From: Paenibacillus sp. N3.4
Lineage (GTDB): Bacteria; Bacillota; Bacilli; Paenibacillales; NBRC-103111
Length of the DNA: 64,000 nucleotides
Assembly: GCF_008017805.1 (NCBI RefSeq)
Contig: NZ_VRTT01000024.1
Coordinates: 1-64,000, forward strand
Direction of reading: 5' to 3'
A program made the translations under genes and the position numbers. Shown here piece after piece: positions 53,037 through 62,233 of this stretch (position 1 is its first letter; each line of letters starts with the position of its first letter). The notes under the pieces are model-generated. The model was not told the origin of the DNA. It saw only the letters and a program-made list of their open reading frames with translations, and did no database searches.

Positions 53037-53732
53037 ATGAGCCTAATAAGGCGAATGAGAGACATTACCGTAGCAACATTGAATGAACACTTGGAACGGT
53101 CGGAAGACCCGGTTCGCTTGATCGACCAGTACTTAGCTGCGCAGCGCGAGCAACTTCAACAATCGGAGAAGCTGTACCAGCAATGCGTCAGTCATGCTGC
53201 ATCGCTTCGCCAGCAGTATCTTACAGCACTCGAAACCAAAGAAAAGCGTGAGCATCAAGCGCTTTTGGCTTTGAAAGCCGGTGAGGAACATATCGCACGG
53301 ATCGTGCTTCAAGAGAAACTGCAAGCTGAAGAGAAAAGCGAACAGTACCGCGGTTTGTATGAACAAGCAAAGCAATCCATCCTTGATTTGGATGAGGAGC
53401 TCCAGCAGTTGAAAGCCGATTATAAGGAAGTCGCAGAAAAACGCAGCTACTTCCTTGCCCGAATGGAGTCTGCTCGCCTGCAGCAACGATTGCATGCTCG
53501 CAGCAGCGTATCGCAAGATGCATCGCCAAGGATGTTTGGCCGATTGGAAGAACGCGTATCCGATATGGAGCTTCATGCCAGAACGCTCCGGGATGTTAGG
53601 CGTATGGGGCGCGAAAGCTACTACGGTGGGGGGAACCCGGCTGTAGATGCCGAGCTGGAAGCTTTGCGCAATAAGCTTCAACAGGAAGGAGTAAGCAATC
53701 ATGAGCAAACTATATCGATCACGAAGAGATAA
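53037..53732 (+). CDS. PspA/IM30-family protein 1
   Basis: 231 residues, almost wholly helical coiled coil: MRDITVATLNEHLERSEDPVRLIDQYLAAQREQL is the family N-terminus (short amphipathic helix then 'EDP...L...L'). PspA proteins polymerise on damaged membranes. It differs markedly from the second copy at 54154, notably in the middle coil. AAGGTGG precedes the ATG; it overlaps the PspC gene by 32 bases. Confidence 0.85.
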   Translation: MSLIRRMRDITVATLNEHLERSEDPVRLIDQYLAAQREQLQQSEKLYQQCVSHAASLRQQYLTALETKEKREHQALLALKAGEEHIARIVLQEKLQAEEKSEQYRGLYEQAKQSILDLDEELQQLKADYKEVAEKRSYFLARMESARLQQRLHARSSVSQDASPRMFGRLEERVSDMELHARTLRDVRRMGRESYYGGGNPAVDAELEALRNKLQQEGVSNHEQTISITKR

Positions 53733-54150
53733 GAAAGTTACCGGTTTATGCGGCGGACTAGCCGAGTCGATGAATGTGGATGCAACATTGCTGCGATTAC
53801 TCGTCGTAATTACCACATTTTTCACGGGAGGAACGGTCATTTTCATCTACTTTGTAGCTGCACTTGTCATTCCGAAAGAACCTGGGTATGACCAGCCTCC
53901 TTATGACCCATATGCGGGATCATATCGTCAACAACCTTACAATAGCGGAAATTGGAATGCTCATAAGCAGCCTGACTATCCTCCGCAGCATGCAGGATAC
54001 AATGCTTCTTACGATACAGGTAAAACGAACAACATCGATGAGATGATGAAAGATATTGAGAAGAAAGCTTTGCAAAAAGAAGTGGAAGAATTAAGAGCCA
54101 AAGTCGCTCGTTTTGAACAACCAATCGACATTAAAAAAGGGGACGTGTAA
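53701..54150 (+). CDS. PspC-domain protein
   Basis: 149 residues: the PspC domain at the N-terminus (KLYRSRRDKKVTGLCGGLAE, then the helix FTGGTVIFIYFVAALVIPKE), a Tyr/Pro/Gln-rich linker (YDQPPYDPYAGSYRQQPYNS) and a short coiled coil. AAGGAG lies before the ATG inside the preceding gene. It should sit in the membrane and contact PspA proteins. Confidence 0.88.
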   Translation: MSKLYRSRRDKKVTGLCGGLAESMNVDATLLRLLVVITTFFTGGTVIFIYFVAALVIPKEPGYDQPPYDPYAGSYRQQPYNSGNWNAHKQPDYPPQHAGYNASYDTGKTNNIDEMMKDIEKKALQKEVEELRAKVARFEQPIDIKKGDV

Positions 54151-54153
54151 ACC

Positions 54154-54846
54154 ATGGGAGTATTTACAAGAATGAAAGACATGACGAAAGCATCGATTCA
54201 CGAGGTATTGGATAAAATTGAAGATCCGATTGTGATGTTGAACCAATATCTGCGCGATATGGAGCAAGAAATTGCTGGTGCCGAAGTAACTGTAGCTAGA
54301 CAAATCGCAAGTGAGCGCAAGCTGAAACAACGTCTGGAAGAAGCGGTTCGCCTTGCGGCAGATCGTGAAGCAAAAGCGGGAGCAGCACTCAAAAATGGTC
54401 AAGAAGCCATCGCTCGTCAAGCTTTGGAAGAAAAATTGTACCATGAAGATAAAATTGTCGAGTATACAGACCTGTATGCATCAGCTAAAGCACATGCAGA
54501 TGAATTGACACAGCAATTGCACGAAATGAAAGATGAATTCTACAAATTGCGCAACAAGCGCAACGAGTTGGTTTCTCGTGCTCAGTTGGCAAAAGCGAAG
54601 AAACAAATGGCGCAAGTATCTTACAATGGTGTTATTGAGAGCGGCAACGCATCCCGCGGCTTCCAACGCATGGAAGAGAAAATCATCCAGCTTGAAGTTG
54701 AAGCGGAAATCGCCCGCAAGCCTTATGTGCCTGCTGGATCGGTAAGCAGTTACGCGCCTGTCGATACCGCTAAACAAGCTAAAATCGATGAGCAATTGAA
54801 CTTGCTCAAAGAGAAGCTGAACGTGGGTACGACAATAGAGCAATAA
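54154..54846 (+). CDS. PspA/IM30-family protein 2 (LiaH-like)
   Basis: 230 residues: [39 protein letters not shown], then long coiled coil to about residue 160 and [20 protein letters not shown]. It is the more canonical of the two PspA-type genes. It follows PspC by 3 bases. Acts at the inner face of the membrane during envelope stress. Confidence 0.9.
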   Translation: MGVFTRMKDMTKASIHEVLDKIEDPIVMLNQYLRDMEQEIAGAEVTVARQIASERKLKQRLEEAVRLAADREAKAGAALKNGQEAIARQALEEKLYHEDKIVEYTDLYASAKAHADELTQQLHEMKDEFYKLRNKRNELVSRAQLAKAKKQMAQVSYNGVIESGNASRGFQRMEEKIIQLEVEAEIARKPYVPAGSVSSYAPVDTAKQAKIDEQLNLLKEKLNVGTTIEQ

Positions 54847-54863
54847 TCCTAATACCAGAGAAG

Positions 54864-54886
54864 CCCCTCCATGTGGAGGGGTTTTT
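54864..54886 (+). terminator. Terminator after PspA operon
   Basis: CCCCTCC, loop ATGT, GGAGGGG, then TTTTT. Confidence 0.9.
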
Positions 54887-54905
54887 CGCATTTTTTTACA
54901 ATTAT

Positions 54906-54955
54906 TTTTAGTTAGCTTGCAGTCATTGTGCAGTTATTTTGCAGTATTCATGCTG
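54906..54955 (+). promoter_or_regulatory. TTGCAG 11-bp array upstream of polysaccharide deacetylase
   Basis: Hexamers TTTTAG (54906), TTGCAG (54917), GTGCAG (54928), TTGCAG (54939) and ATGCTG (54950) start 11 bp apart. The layout resembles the TTCAG arrays, but the word differs and the -10 is weak, so it may bind another OmpR/PhoP-type regulator. Confidence 0.5.
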
Positions 54956-55097
54956 TTTCATGTCATTTTAACGGATTTCCCGGGAAATATTGGTTTTCAT
55001 GTCGACAGGAAAGAGCGCCATAATAAAGGACATTATGATTCCTTCTTCATCTCAGGCAGATAAGACGGAAGCAGCATGTGTTGAGGAGATGAGGCTT

Positions 55098-56006
55098 ATG
55101 GGCAAATTGGCGCGTCCATTCACCATCCATGTAACGTGGATTATGGTAAGTTTGTGCCTTGCAGGATGCACGTCAACGAAGTTACATTCGCAGTCGCAAG
55201 AAGTGCCGAAGGAACTAAAGTCGAATCCGATATCCTCTCCTTTTACGAAAGGAACTGCCCAACCCGAGTCATACTTCGATCCATCCATCGTAGAAACGCA
55301 ACAACGGTATACGGGTCCCCGAAGGTTGAAAATCAAGGAGACAGAAACACAAGCATCTGCGAGCAGTTCCCATAAAACGGCGTATCTAACTTTTGATGAC
55401 GGTCCTTCCGGAAGCACGAAAAAAATTCTTAGTATCCTAAAAAGCTTTCAAATCCCCGCTACTTTTTTCGTTGTAGGCTCTGACACAAGTGAAGGAAGAT
55501 CGCTTTATAAGCAAATCGTCGCTGAAGGCCATGCTTTAGGCAATCATACGTATTCGCATGACTACAATCGTATTTACAAGTCGCCGGAAGCTTTCATGAA
55601 GGATGTACATAAGCTTGATCAACTTTTAGAACAGACCGTAGGTTATCATCCTGATATTTTGCGTTTTCCGGGAGGGGTGAATAATCATTTAAGCTGGAAA
55701 TCCGGCGGCAAAGGCATTATGACCCCAATTGCGAGAGTCGTAAAAGAGGAAGGCTATCAATATTTTGACTGGAATGTAAGTTCAACGGATGCGGCTGCTC
55801 CCGTGCAGGACAGAGATATGATTATCGATGCTGTAGTCAGCGCAAGCCGAGGCAAACAAAGCATTATTGTACTTATGCATGATAATACCTTCAAAACAAC
55901 AACGGTGGAAGCACTGCCTATTGTTATTCAAAAGCTGCAAGCAGCGGGCTTCCACTTTGAGAAATTAACCAAATCTTCCTTTACGTTTCAATTTTTGAAG
56001 CCATAA
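55098..56006 (+). CDS. Polysaccharide deacetylase lipoprotein (NodB domain)
   Basis: ATG 55098 chosen for GAGGAG upstream and because it gives a proper lipoprotein signal (FTIHVTWIMVSLCLAGCTST, Cys about residue 24). The NodB domain shows TAYLTFDDGPSGSTKKIL (catalytic and metal Asp), GNHTYSHDYNRIY (metal His pair), LRFPGGVNNH and a late IIVLMHDN motif. It probably removes N-acetyl groups from peptidoglycan or another wall polymer (PgdA-like). Monocistronic, behind an 11-bp-phased repeat. Confidence 0.9.
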   Translation: MGKLARPFTIHVTWIMVSLCLAGCTSTKLHSQSQEVPKELKSNPISSPFTKGTAQPESYFDPSIVETQQRYTGPRRLKIKETETQASASSSHKTAYLTFDDGPSGSTKKILSILKSFQIPATFFVVGSDTSEGRSLYKQIVAEGHALGNHTYSHDYNRIYKSPEAFMKDVHKLDQLLEQTVGYHPDILRFPGGVNNHLSWKSGGKGIMTPIARVVKEEGYQYFDWNVSSTDAAAPVQDRDMIIDAVVSASRGKQSIIVLMHDNTFKTTTVEALPIVIQKLQAAGFHFEKLTKSSFTFQFLKP

Positions 56007-56114
56007 CGATTAGATATTTGGGGCAAGGCATAGATCAGCTTTCTTTCTATAACTGTAAATGGAATGCTTCAACGTGCTTTGGCACATAATACAAGCAGAA
56101 GGGAGATGACGACA

Positions 56115-56249
56115 ATGAGCCAAAACGATTCCAAAATGCAGATTGAACAAGAACAGCAAAATAAAGAGCTCAAGAATAAAACATCTACAACGGATAAAGA
56201 AGGGGTAGTGGATAAAAAGCTGGATGGTCCCAACCGACCATCGATATGA
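56115..56249 (+). CDS. Short hydrophilic protein
   Basis: 44 residues (MSQNDSKMQIEQEQQNKELK ... GPNRPSI), Gln/Lys/Asp-rich, with no membrane segment. GAAGGGAG precedes ATG 56115; ATG 56106 is too close to it. Its end overlaps the next gene by 4 bases (ATGA), implying coupled translation. Not recognised. Confidence 0.6.
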   Translation: MSQNDSKMQIEQEQQNKELKNKTSTTDKEGVVDKKLDGPNRPSI

Positions 56250-56650
56250 GCAGCCAAGAGCAGAATCAACCAACCAAGGCGACCCAAGCCAAGCAAAATC
56301 AAAGTGATCTCGATCCGTTCGAGATTAATTTTCTCCCTCAATTTGAGCAGGGACGAGGCCCGCATGAGGCTTTCGTGAACGAATACGATGTCGTGATTGG
56401 CGACCATGATTATGAATCGGCAAATTCGCCTCTTGAGCAGTGGACAGCGGAGACCGATCCCGTAGTCATGGCTGGAGATGGGTGGGTTCACCCTTACAAG
56501 GATATTGGCTTCCAAAGTGCCGAGAACCGCGATATTTTTGAAAGAGGCATCCCGCCGCAAAGTGGCATCTTTACTCACCCGGATAAAAATGTCGCTTACG
56601 ATCCAGATGAATCCACGAATAGGAAGAGGGAAGATGAGGCGGAAGCGTAG
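56246..56650 (+). CDS. Conserved acidic protein (DUF3905-like)
   Basis: 134 residues: a Gln/Lys-rich start, then DPFEINFLPQFEQGRGPHEA, VIGDHDYESANSPLEQWTAE and GDGWVHPYKDIGFQSAENRD. This conserved aromatic/acidic block resembles the small Bacillales DUF3905 family (from memory, moderate certainty). No signal, membrane segment or catalytic motif. Coupled to the short gene before it. Confidence 0.65.
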   Translation: MSSQEQNQPTKATQAKQNQSDLDPFEINFLPQFEQGRGPHEAFVNEYDVVIGDHDYESANSPLEQWTAETDPVVMAGDGWVHPYKDIGFQSAENRDIFERGIPPQSGIFTHPDKNVAYDPDESTNRKREDEAEA

Positions 56651-56779
56651 CTTTCGTCTTATTTTTATAGGGCACATCAAAGGTCGAGCGCAATTCAGGT
56701 CATTTACCTGGTTGACTCGGCCTTTTCCTTTTATGCATGCGCAATACGCTCAGGATTTTTTATGATACGCTAAAAGAAA

Positions 56780-56807
56780 TGAACCTTTTGTCCGGCGGGA
56801 TTGTTTA
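56780..56807 (+). promoter_or_regulatory. Possible ECF-type promoter of sigma gene
   Basis: TGAACC at 56780-56785 is followed 16 bases later by TGTTTA. The -35 resembles the TGAAC word of ECF promoters and the spacing fits self-activation, but the -10 is unlike the usual CGTA/CGTC. Confidence 0.3.
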
Positions 56808-56827
56808 TACAGGTAAAGGAGAAAGGG

Positions 56828-57394
56828 GTGAAAGGCTTGACCGAAAAGGATTTGTTTGAAACGTATAAAAAAGATGTGTATAAAACCTGCTATTTCATGC
56901 TCCAGCATCCTGCTGATGCGGAAGACATGTGCCAGGATGTTTTTACAAGCGTATTTCAGTGTGATTGGCGGCAAATTGAGCATTTGAAAACATGGCTTAT
57001 GCGCGTAACGGTTAACCATTGTCTAAACGCTTTGAAGAAAAGCACACGCTCTCAAGCTAAACAAAGACTGCTGGCATTAAACTATACACAAGGGAAAGAA
57101 AAGGCTGCTGAAACGGTTGTAGAGGAAAAAGAATCCGCCAAGGAGTGTCAGCAATTATTAAGCTATTTACCAGGTAAGATGAGGGCGGTTGTGTCGCTTC
57201 GATTTCTGAACGAATATACTCTAACGGAAATCGCGGATATTTTGAACATTCCGTTAGGGACAGTGAAGTCCCGGCTGCATAAAGGGCTGCGCCAAATGAA
57301 GCAAATGCTTGAAAAGGAAGAAAAACAACAGAAGAAAGGCGGTGGCAAATATGGACAAGGTGGAGCAAGTTTTTTCTCGGTTTTTAGAAGATGA
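56828..57394 (+). CDS. ECF RNA polymerase sigma factor
   Basis: About 188 residues. Region 2: LFETYKKDVYKTCYFMLQHPADAEDMCQDVF and LKTWLMRVTVNHCLNALKKS. Region 4: LPGKMRAVVSLRFLNEYTLTEIADILNIPLGTVKSRLHKGLRQMK. GTG 56828 with AAAGGAG is chosen; TTG 56837 is possible. It overlaps the anti-sigma gene by 44 bases, a common arrangement. Confidence 0.88.
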   Translation: MKGLTEKDLFETYKKDVYKTCYFMLQHPADAEDMCQDVFTSVFQCDWRQIEHLKTWLMRVTVNHCLNALKKSTRSQAKQRLLALNYTQGKEKAAETVVEEKESAKECQQLLSYLPGKMRAVVSLRFLNEYTLTEIADILNIPLGTVKSRLHKGLRQMKQMLEKEEKQQKKGGGKYGQGGASFFSVFRR

Positions 57395-59006
57395 GGAAAA
57401 GATTGAATATCCGGACTTTGATGCCATGTGGGATCGTTTAGAGCCAAATCTGCCTAAAACGGACAGTAAGCTTTTGAACGCAGATCGTGCAGTTTCTAAT
57501 CATCGTTATGGAAGAAAAGTGGTTATCTTTGCTGGTTTAGCCGCGCTCCTTGTTGCAACTCCGGTGTTTGCTGCCATTAAAAATAACTGGGACCACCTAT
57601 TTGCTTACCACAGCGGCATTCAATCCGCATTGGAGCAAGGTTTGGGGCAAAGCTTTGAAAAATCGGTCACTCATGAAGGGATTACATTAACCGTACATAC
57701 GGGCGTTGTGGATGATAACAGGACCGTGCTTCTGTATAGCCTCAGTTCGAAGGAGGGACTGAAGCCAAGCTTCCGTTTCGCTAAGATGCAAATTACGGAT
57801 GTCAAGGGCGGAATCATTGATGTCAGACAAGTCCAATCATGGGACGCAGCAACGCGTACGTTAAACGGCTATTTTGAAACGGAATGGACGCCAGATGGGC
57901 TGGAAGCGGACATTCGATTTACAGCTAAGAACTTGCAATCCTATTCTGAAGTGGAACAAGTGCTCAAGTTTAATCCGTTTGATGGTCAAACAGGTGTATA
58001 TCCCGTCGAAAAGGATGGGATTCAACAAATCACCCTGCAACCCTTCGTCCAAGGTGAGAAAATGCTGCTTTCCTCTGCCGTTACCTATAGTCAACCTGAG
58101 GTCAGGGATTGGGCTTTTCCAAGAATTGCAGTCTATAAAGGTGATGTATTGGAAAAGGAAACAGGGCACGGAGCGTTTGGCACACCTGGTCAACATGGTG
58201 AATATGTTAGCCAGCAGTTTTTTAAGATGACGGATCTGCAAGCGGGGCCTGTGACGTATAAGCTGCTCTATACGAAGGAAGAACGGAGCGTTAATGAAGA
58301 ATGGGCCTATGATTTGCACTTGAATAAAAAACAAATGCTCAGCGGCACAGTGAAGCATGCACTGAATGTTCCGGCTGAAGAACCGATAGGAGCTATGGTG
58401 TTCAAGCAAATGATTGTGACACCGACACAAATCAGACTGAAGGCAAGTCATGAGAAGTATGTTCGTTTTCCTTATTTGAATTATTCATTGGACGTTAACG
58501 GTACGATTTTGAATGGGGGACTTTGGTACGACCGGGATGAGGACCCGGAAGAAGCAACTTTTCGTTTTGAATTACCGCCAGGTGTGCATGTGACGGAGCA
58601 GACGCCAATTACCTTCATTGCCAAGCACGAAGTGGTTGAGCATAAGGATGCGAAAGATCCGATCCGGTTAACGAATATTAGTGAAGAGAAGAAGAAGATC
58701 ACGACGCAGGTTGGCGGCTATCCGGTTACATGGACCTATTATAAGCAGGATGGTCATCTGTTTGTGCAGAGCGAAAGCGAGGACCCGAGCTTTGGTGGCA
58801 TTAATCAGACCTATATGGTTAGCGGAGCCCACGCGGGTCCTGGAAAACAGGTAACGGCAAATTTCAGGGGCGATGGCAATAATCAAGCCATCGATAAGTA
58901 TGAGAATTATGAAGGCACGGAGGCCGAACTGTATATTTATTGGTACTATACGGAAAATCCCGATAAAACGAACCGTATTCCGTTGATTTCTCCAGATCAG
59001 AAGTAA
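57351..59006 (+). CDS. Anti-sigma factor (DUF4179 domain)
   Basis: 551 residues from MDKVEQVFSRFLEDEEKIEY (AAAGGCGG upstream). A cytoplasmic N-terminus, one membrane segment (VVIFAGLAALLVATPVFAAI, about residues 55-75), then ALEQGLGQSFEKSVTHEGITLTVHTGVVDD, the DUF4179 opening, and a long beta-rich outside part. It should hold the overlapping sigma factor at the membrane until an envelope signal frees it. Confidence 0.85.
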   Translation: MDKVEQVFSRFLEDEEKIEYPDFDAMWDRLEPNLPKTDSKLLNADRAVSNHRYGRKVVIFAGLAALLVATPVFAAIKNNWDHLFAYHSGIQSALEQGLGQSFEKSVTHEGITLTVHTGVVDDNRTVLLYSLSSKEGLKPSFRFAKMQITDVKGGIIDVRQVQSWDAATRTLNGYFETEWTPDGLEADIRFTAKNLQSYSEVEQVLKFNPFDGQTGVYPVEKDGIQQITLQPFVQGEKMLLSSAVTYSQPEVRDWAFPRIAVYKGDVLEKETGHGAFGTPGQHGEYVSQQFFKMTDLQAGPVTYKLLYTKEERSVNEEWAYDLHLNKKQMLSGTVKHALNVPAEEPIGAMVFKQMIVTPTQIRLKASHEKYVRFPYLNYSLDVNGTILNGGLWYDRDEDPEEATFRFELPPGVHVTEQTPITFIAKHEVVEHKDAKDPIRLTNISEEKKKITTQVGGYPVTWTYYKQDGHLFVQSESEDPSFGGINQTYMVSGAHAGPGKQVTANFRGDGNNQAIDKYENYEGTEAELYIYWYYTENPDKTNRIPLISPDQK

Positions 59007-59109
59007 GTAGTAGGACTTGGGACTTTGCTTTCCCCCTTAACGGATGTATAATATACTTTATAACGATTACGTTTTGAGAGTAACTATTAAATCCTAAGGG
59101 GTGGCACAT

Positions 59110-59547
59110 ATGGCAATGTCTTTTGATTCTTATATGAAAGATATGGTTAAACCGATGAGAGAAGATTTGACTCGTCTGGGGATTACAGAACTTCTAACAC
59201 CGGAGCAAGTTGAAGAAGCAATCGAGAAATCGAAAGATGGCACGATGCTGCTTGTTGTCAATTCCGTCTGTGGCTGCGCGGCAGGTCAATGTCGTCCAGG
59301 TGTAGCGAAAGCACTTCAGAATGATACGCTTCCTACTTACACGTACACCGTGTTCGCAGGGCAAGAGAAGGATGCAACGGCTAAAGCGCGTGAATTTTTG
59401 GCGCCATACCCGGCTTCATCGCCTTCCATCGCACTTTTCAAAAATGGTGAATTGGCCCACTTTATTCAACGTCACCAAATCGAAGATCGTTCTGCCGATA
59501 TGATTGCTGGCGACTTGATCGGCGCTTTCAACGAATTCTGCAAATAA
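59110..59547 (+). CDS. Bacilliredoxin (BrxA/BrxB, YphP/YqiW family)
   Basis: 145 residues: MAMSFDSYMKDMVKPMREDL and the active site VVNSVCGCAAGQCRPG (CGC motif), PSSPSIALFKNGEL-like C-terminus. Bacilliredoxins remove bacillithiol from mixed disulfides on proteins. ATG 59110 fits AAGGGG; the GTG at 59101 overlaps that site. Confidence 0.93.
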   Translation: MAMSFDSYMKDMVKPMREDLTRLGITELLTPEQVEEAIEKSKDGTMLLVVNSVCGCAAGQCRPGVAKALQNDTLPTYTYTVFAGQEKDATAKAREFLAPYPASSPSIALFKNGELAHFIQRHQIEDRSADMIAGDLIGAFNEFCK

Positions 59548-59565
59548 GCAATATCATAAATATTA

Positions 59566-59608
59566 AACAGACCCACTTTGGAGCATTTGCGGAGTGGGTC
59601 TGTTTGTT
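59566..59608 (+). terminator. Terminator after bacilliredoxin
   Basis: AACAGACCCACT (59566-59577) and AGTGGGTCTGTT (59593-59604) form a perfect 12-bp stem, then TGTT. Confidence 0.85.
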
Positions 59609-59715
59609 ATAAAAGCAACTGCTCTCCTGCATCTCCCTTTGAATTTTCAAGAGCGAAGTCTATACTAGTGCTTAAAGAACGAAGGTTCGAAATTAGGAAA
59701 AAGGTGGAGAGATGC

Positions 59716-60525
59716 ATGAGCCTGCAACAGGAGATTATTGCGAAGCTTGGTGTGAAGCCGGAAATTGATATCGATGAAGAGATCCGTAAGCGAGTGAATT
59801 TTCTGAAGGAGTATGTGCTTGGGGCCCATGCCAATGGACTGCTGATTGCGATTAGCGGAGGCATTGATAGCGCAGTTGCCACGGGTTTATGCAAGAAGGC
59901 GACCGATGAGCTTACCGCTGAAAAGGGTAAAGAGTACAAAACGGTTGGCGTATTCCAACCTTACGGTGAACAAGTCGACATTGAGGATAGCTATGCGACA
60001 GCCAAAGCTTTCGATTTGAAATATCAAATCGAGAATAATATCCAAGAGGCTGTCGATGAAATCGCCATCGAAGTGGAATATGGCCTCAAGCATATCGGCG
60101 TCCATCAGCATGTGAGCCGCGGCGGCAAAGGCAACGTCAAAGCGCGCACGCGCATGGTGATGCAGTATGCGCTCGCTTTCGAGCTCGGCCTGATCGTCGT
60201 TGGTACCGACCATGCTTCAGAAGCGATCACCGGCTTTTTCACCAAATATGGCGACGGTGCCGTCGACATCACTCCGCTCAGTACGCTGAACAAGCGTCAA
60301 GTGCGTTCGCTCGCAGCGAAACTGGGCGTTCCGCAGAGCGTGCTAGACAAGGCCCCGACGGCTGGCCTTTGGGACGGACAAACGGACGAGAATGAGCTCG
60401 GCATTACATATGGCGACAACAGCGATTACCTGGAAGGTAAGCAAATTGACGCAGCTGTGCAAGAAAAGCTGGAGAGTCAATACTTGAAAACGGAGCATAA
60501 GCGGATTCCAATCCCTGGTATTTAA
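59716..60525 (+). CDS. nadE: NH3-dependent NAD synthetase
   Basis: 269 residues from MSLQQEIIAKLGVKPEIDID (AGGTGGAG upstream). The PP-loop LLIAISGGIDSAVATGLCKK, YALAFELGLIVVGTDHASEA, GFFTKYGDGAVDITPLSTL and LWDGQTDENELGITYGD are standard NadE motifs. It makes NAD from deamido-NAD, ATP and ammonia; there is no glutaminase domain. Monocistronic with its own terminator. Confidence 0.95.
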   Translation: MSLQQEIIAKLGVKPEIDIDEEIRKRVNFLKEYVLGAHANGLLIAISGGIDSAVATGLCKKATDELTAEKGKEYKTVGVFQPYGEQVDIEDSYATAKAFDLKYQIENNIQEAVDEIAIEVEYGLKHIGVHQHVSRGGKGNVKARTRMVMQYALAFELGLIVVGTDHASEAITGFFTKYGDGAVDITPLSTLNKRQVRSLAAKLGVPQSVLDKAPTAGLWDGQTDENELGITYGDNSDYLEGKQIDAAVQEKLESQYLKTEHKRIPIPGI

Positions 60526-60535
60526 TGATGTAAAG

Positions 60536-60577
60536 AAAGGCTGAAAGCTTCTCTTGATGAGAGCTTTCAGCCTTTTT
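60536..60577 (+). terminator. Terminator after nadE
   Basis: AAAGGCTGAAAGCT and AGCTTTCAGCCTTT form a 14-bp stem followed by TTG. Confidence 0.88.
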
Positions 60578-60628
60578 GCATGTATCAAGTATGAATGACT
60601 GTAGTCTCGGGCGAGCAAGACTGTAGTT

Positions 60629-61606
60629 CTAAGGCATTTTTAAACCGCGTGAGCTTTGAAGAAGCGCATACCATTCTTCACGGGTCATCGTTTCGGAAAT
60701 TCGCACCGCATCTCGGCAAGCAAGAACGCGTTCAACGGATGAGGTGCCGATCACCGGTTGAATGCGAGCAGGATGCTTCATTAACCAGCCCAGGACGATG
60801 GATTCAGGTGTTGTTTCTTTCTCAGTGGCCAGCTTCTGTACGAGAGCTGCTGTTTCTTTGACCGTTTCCGCTGCATCTTCGACGGGTTTGCCAGAGAATA
60901 TGCCTTGCGCAAGAGGCCCCCAAGCTTGGATTTGAATATTTTCTAACTGGCAATGCTCCATAATGCCGTCAGCGAAATTGACGCCAACTCCTGCCTTTTG
61001 GTTGACCAAAATTCCTTGTTCAACCCAGTCCACGCGTGCCAAGCTCATTTCCAGTTGATTGACAACAAGAGGCTCGGGAAGAGAGTTTTGAATGAATCGA
61101 ATTTGTGCGGAACTCATGTTGGATACGCCGAAATGACGAACCTTGCCGGACGAACGCAATTGCGAGAAAGCCTCAGCAACTTCTTCTGGCTCCATGAGGG
61201 GATCTGGACGATGCAGCAAAAGAATATCCAGATGCTCTACGCCAAGACGTGTCAGAATGCCATCGACTGAACTCACGATATGATCTTTGGAGAAGTCGAA
61301 GCGCTGCGGATTCACATCGTCTTGAAAGCGAATGCCGCATTTGGATTGAAGGATAATTTGGTCGCGGAGATCAGGTCGATTTTTGAGGATTTCTCCGAAA
61401 ACAGACTCGGATTTCCCACTTTTATAAATATCAGCATGGTCAAACATCGTAATACCAATGGATAGAGCGGCTTCTACAGCTTTCTCAGCAATGACGTAAT
61501 CTTCCTTGGAGTAAGTGGCTCCATTCCATTCTCCACCGATTCCCATACAACCAAAAACAATTCGGCTATTCGATATTCCACGTTTTTCAAGCGGCATAAC
61601 TTTCAT
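60629..61606 (-). CDS. Aldo/keto reductase (YdhF-like)
   Basis: 325 residues: IGITMFDHADIYKSGKSESVFGEIL (catalytic Asp/Tyr), IILQSKCGIRF (Lys), LLLHRPDPLMEPEEVAEAF (His), GKVRHFGVSNMSS and AWGPLAQGIFSG. NADPH-dependent; the natural substrate is unknown. AGGAGG lies upstream of ATG 61606. Downstream convergent with nadE. Confidence 0.92.
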   Translation of the reverse strand: MKVMPLEKRGISNSRIVFGCMGIGGEWNGATYSKEDYVIAEKAVEAALSIGITMFDHADIYKSGKSESVFGEILKNRPDLRDQIILQSKCGIRFQDDVNPQRFDFSKDHIVSSVDGILTRLGVEHLDILLLHRPDPLMEPEEVAEAFSQLRSSGKVRHFGVSNMSSAQIRFIQNSLPEPLVVNQLEMSLARVDWVEQGILVNQKAGVGVNFADGIMEHCQLENIQIQAWGPLAQGIFSGKPVEDAAETVKETAALVQKLATEKETTPESIVLGWLMKHPARIQPVIGTSSVERVLACRDAVRISETMTREEWYALLQSSRGLKMP

Positions 61607-61831
61607 AAATACGGCCTCCTATTAAGTAAGTCTATGACCAGTATAACCGTTGTTTGAGGCGAACATAAGAGCTGAAAATAGGGTAACTTACTTACCTTGA
61701 CGTAAGCGTTGTTGTCCAAATCGATGAAATCTCCCAGGCGGTGGAAGAACTTTCCGGTGATAAACCTTGACCCCGGAGGGAGAATCATGTAAATTGGACG
61801 CAAAACGTAACGGAAAATGAGGGTGATTTCG

Positions 61832-62221
61832 ATGATTATCGGAGTTGGAACGGACTTGCTTGAAATCGAGCGATTGCGCAAAATACTGGAAAGCTCGACG
61901 GGGGGGAGGTTCCTAGAACGGATACTTACGCCTACGGAGAGAGAGCTTGCTGAAAAGCGTCGAGGTCGGCTCACCGAATTTGCTTCAGGCCGATTTGCGG
62001 CCAAAGAGGCCATTGTTAAGGCGATTGGCTGTGGGATTGGCAAGCAGATCGGCTTTCAAGATATTGAGGTGCTTCCCGATGCGCTTGGCAAGCCCGTTTG
62101 CCGAGTAAAAGAGGAGGCGCTGCTGCGCGCAGGCTTGCATGCAAACAGCCATCGCATCCATATTAGCATTACGCATACGGAGTCGATGGCTGGAGCTTAT
62201 GCCATTGTGGAGCAGTTATAG
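61832..62221 (+). CDS. acpS: Holo-acyl-carrier-protein synthase
   Basis: 129 residues: MIIGVGTDLLEIERLRKIL (metal Asp of GTDL), FASGRFAAKEAIVKAIGCGIG (catalytic Glu of KEA), HISITHTESMAGAYAIVE. It transfers 4'-phosphopantetheine from CoA to acyl carrier protein. ATG 61832 with GAGGGTG upstream. The 225-base gap before it shows no further gene. Confidence 0.95.
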   Translation: MIIGVGTDLLEIERLRKILESSTGGRFLERILTPTERELAEKRRGRLTEFASGRFAAKEAIVKAIGCGIGKQIGFQDIEVLPDALGKPVCRVKEEALLRAGLHANSHRIHISITHTESMAGAYAIVEQL

Positions 62222-62233
62222 ATAAGCGGACTG

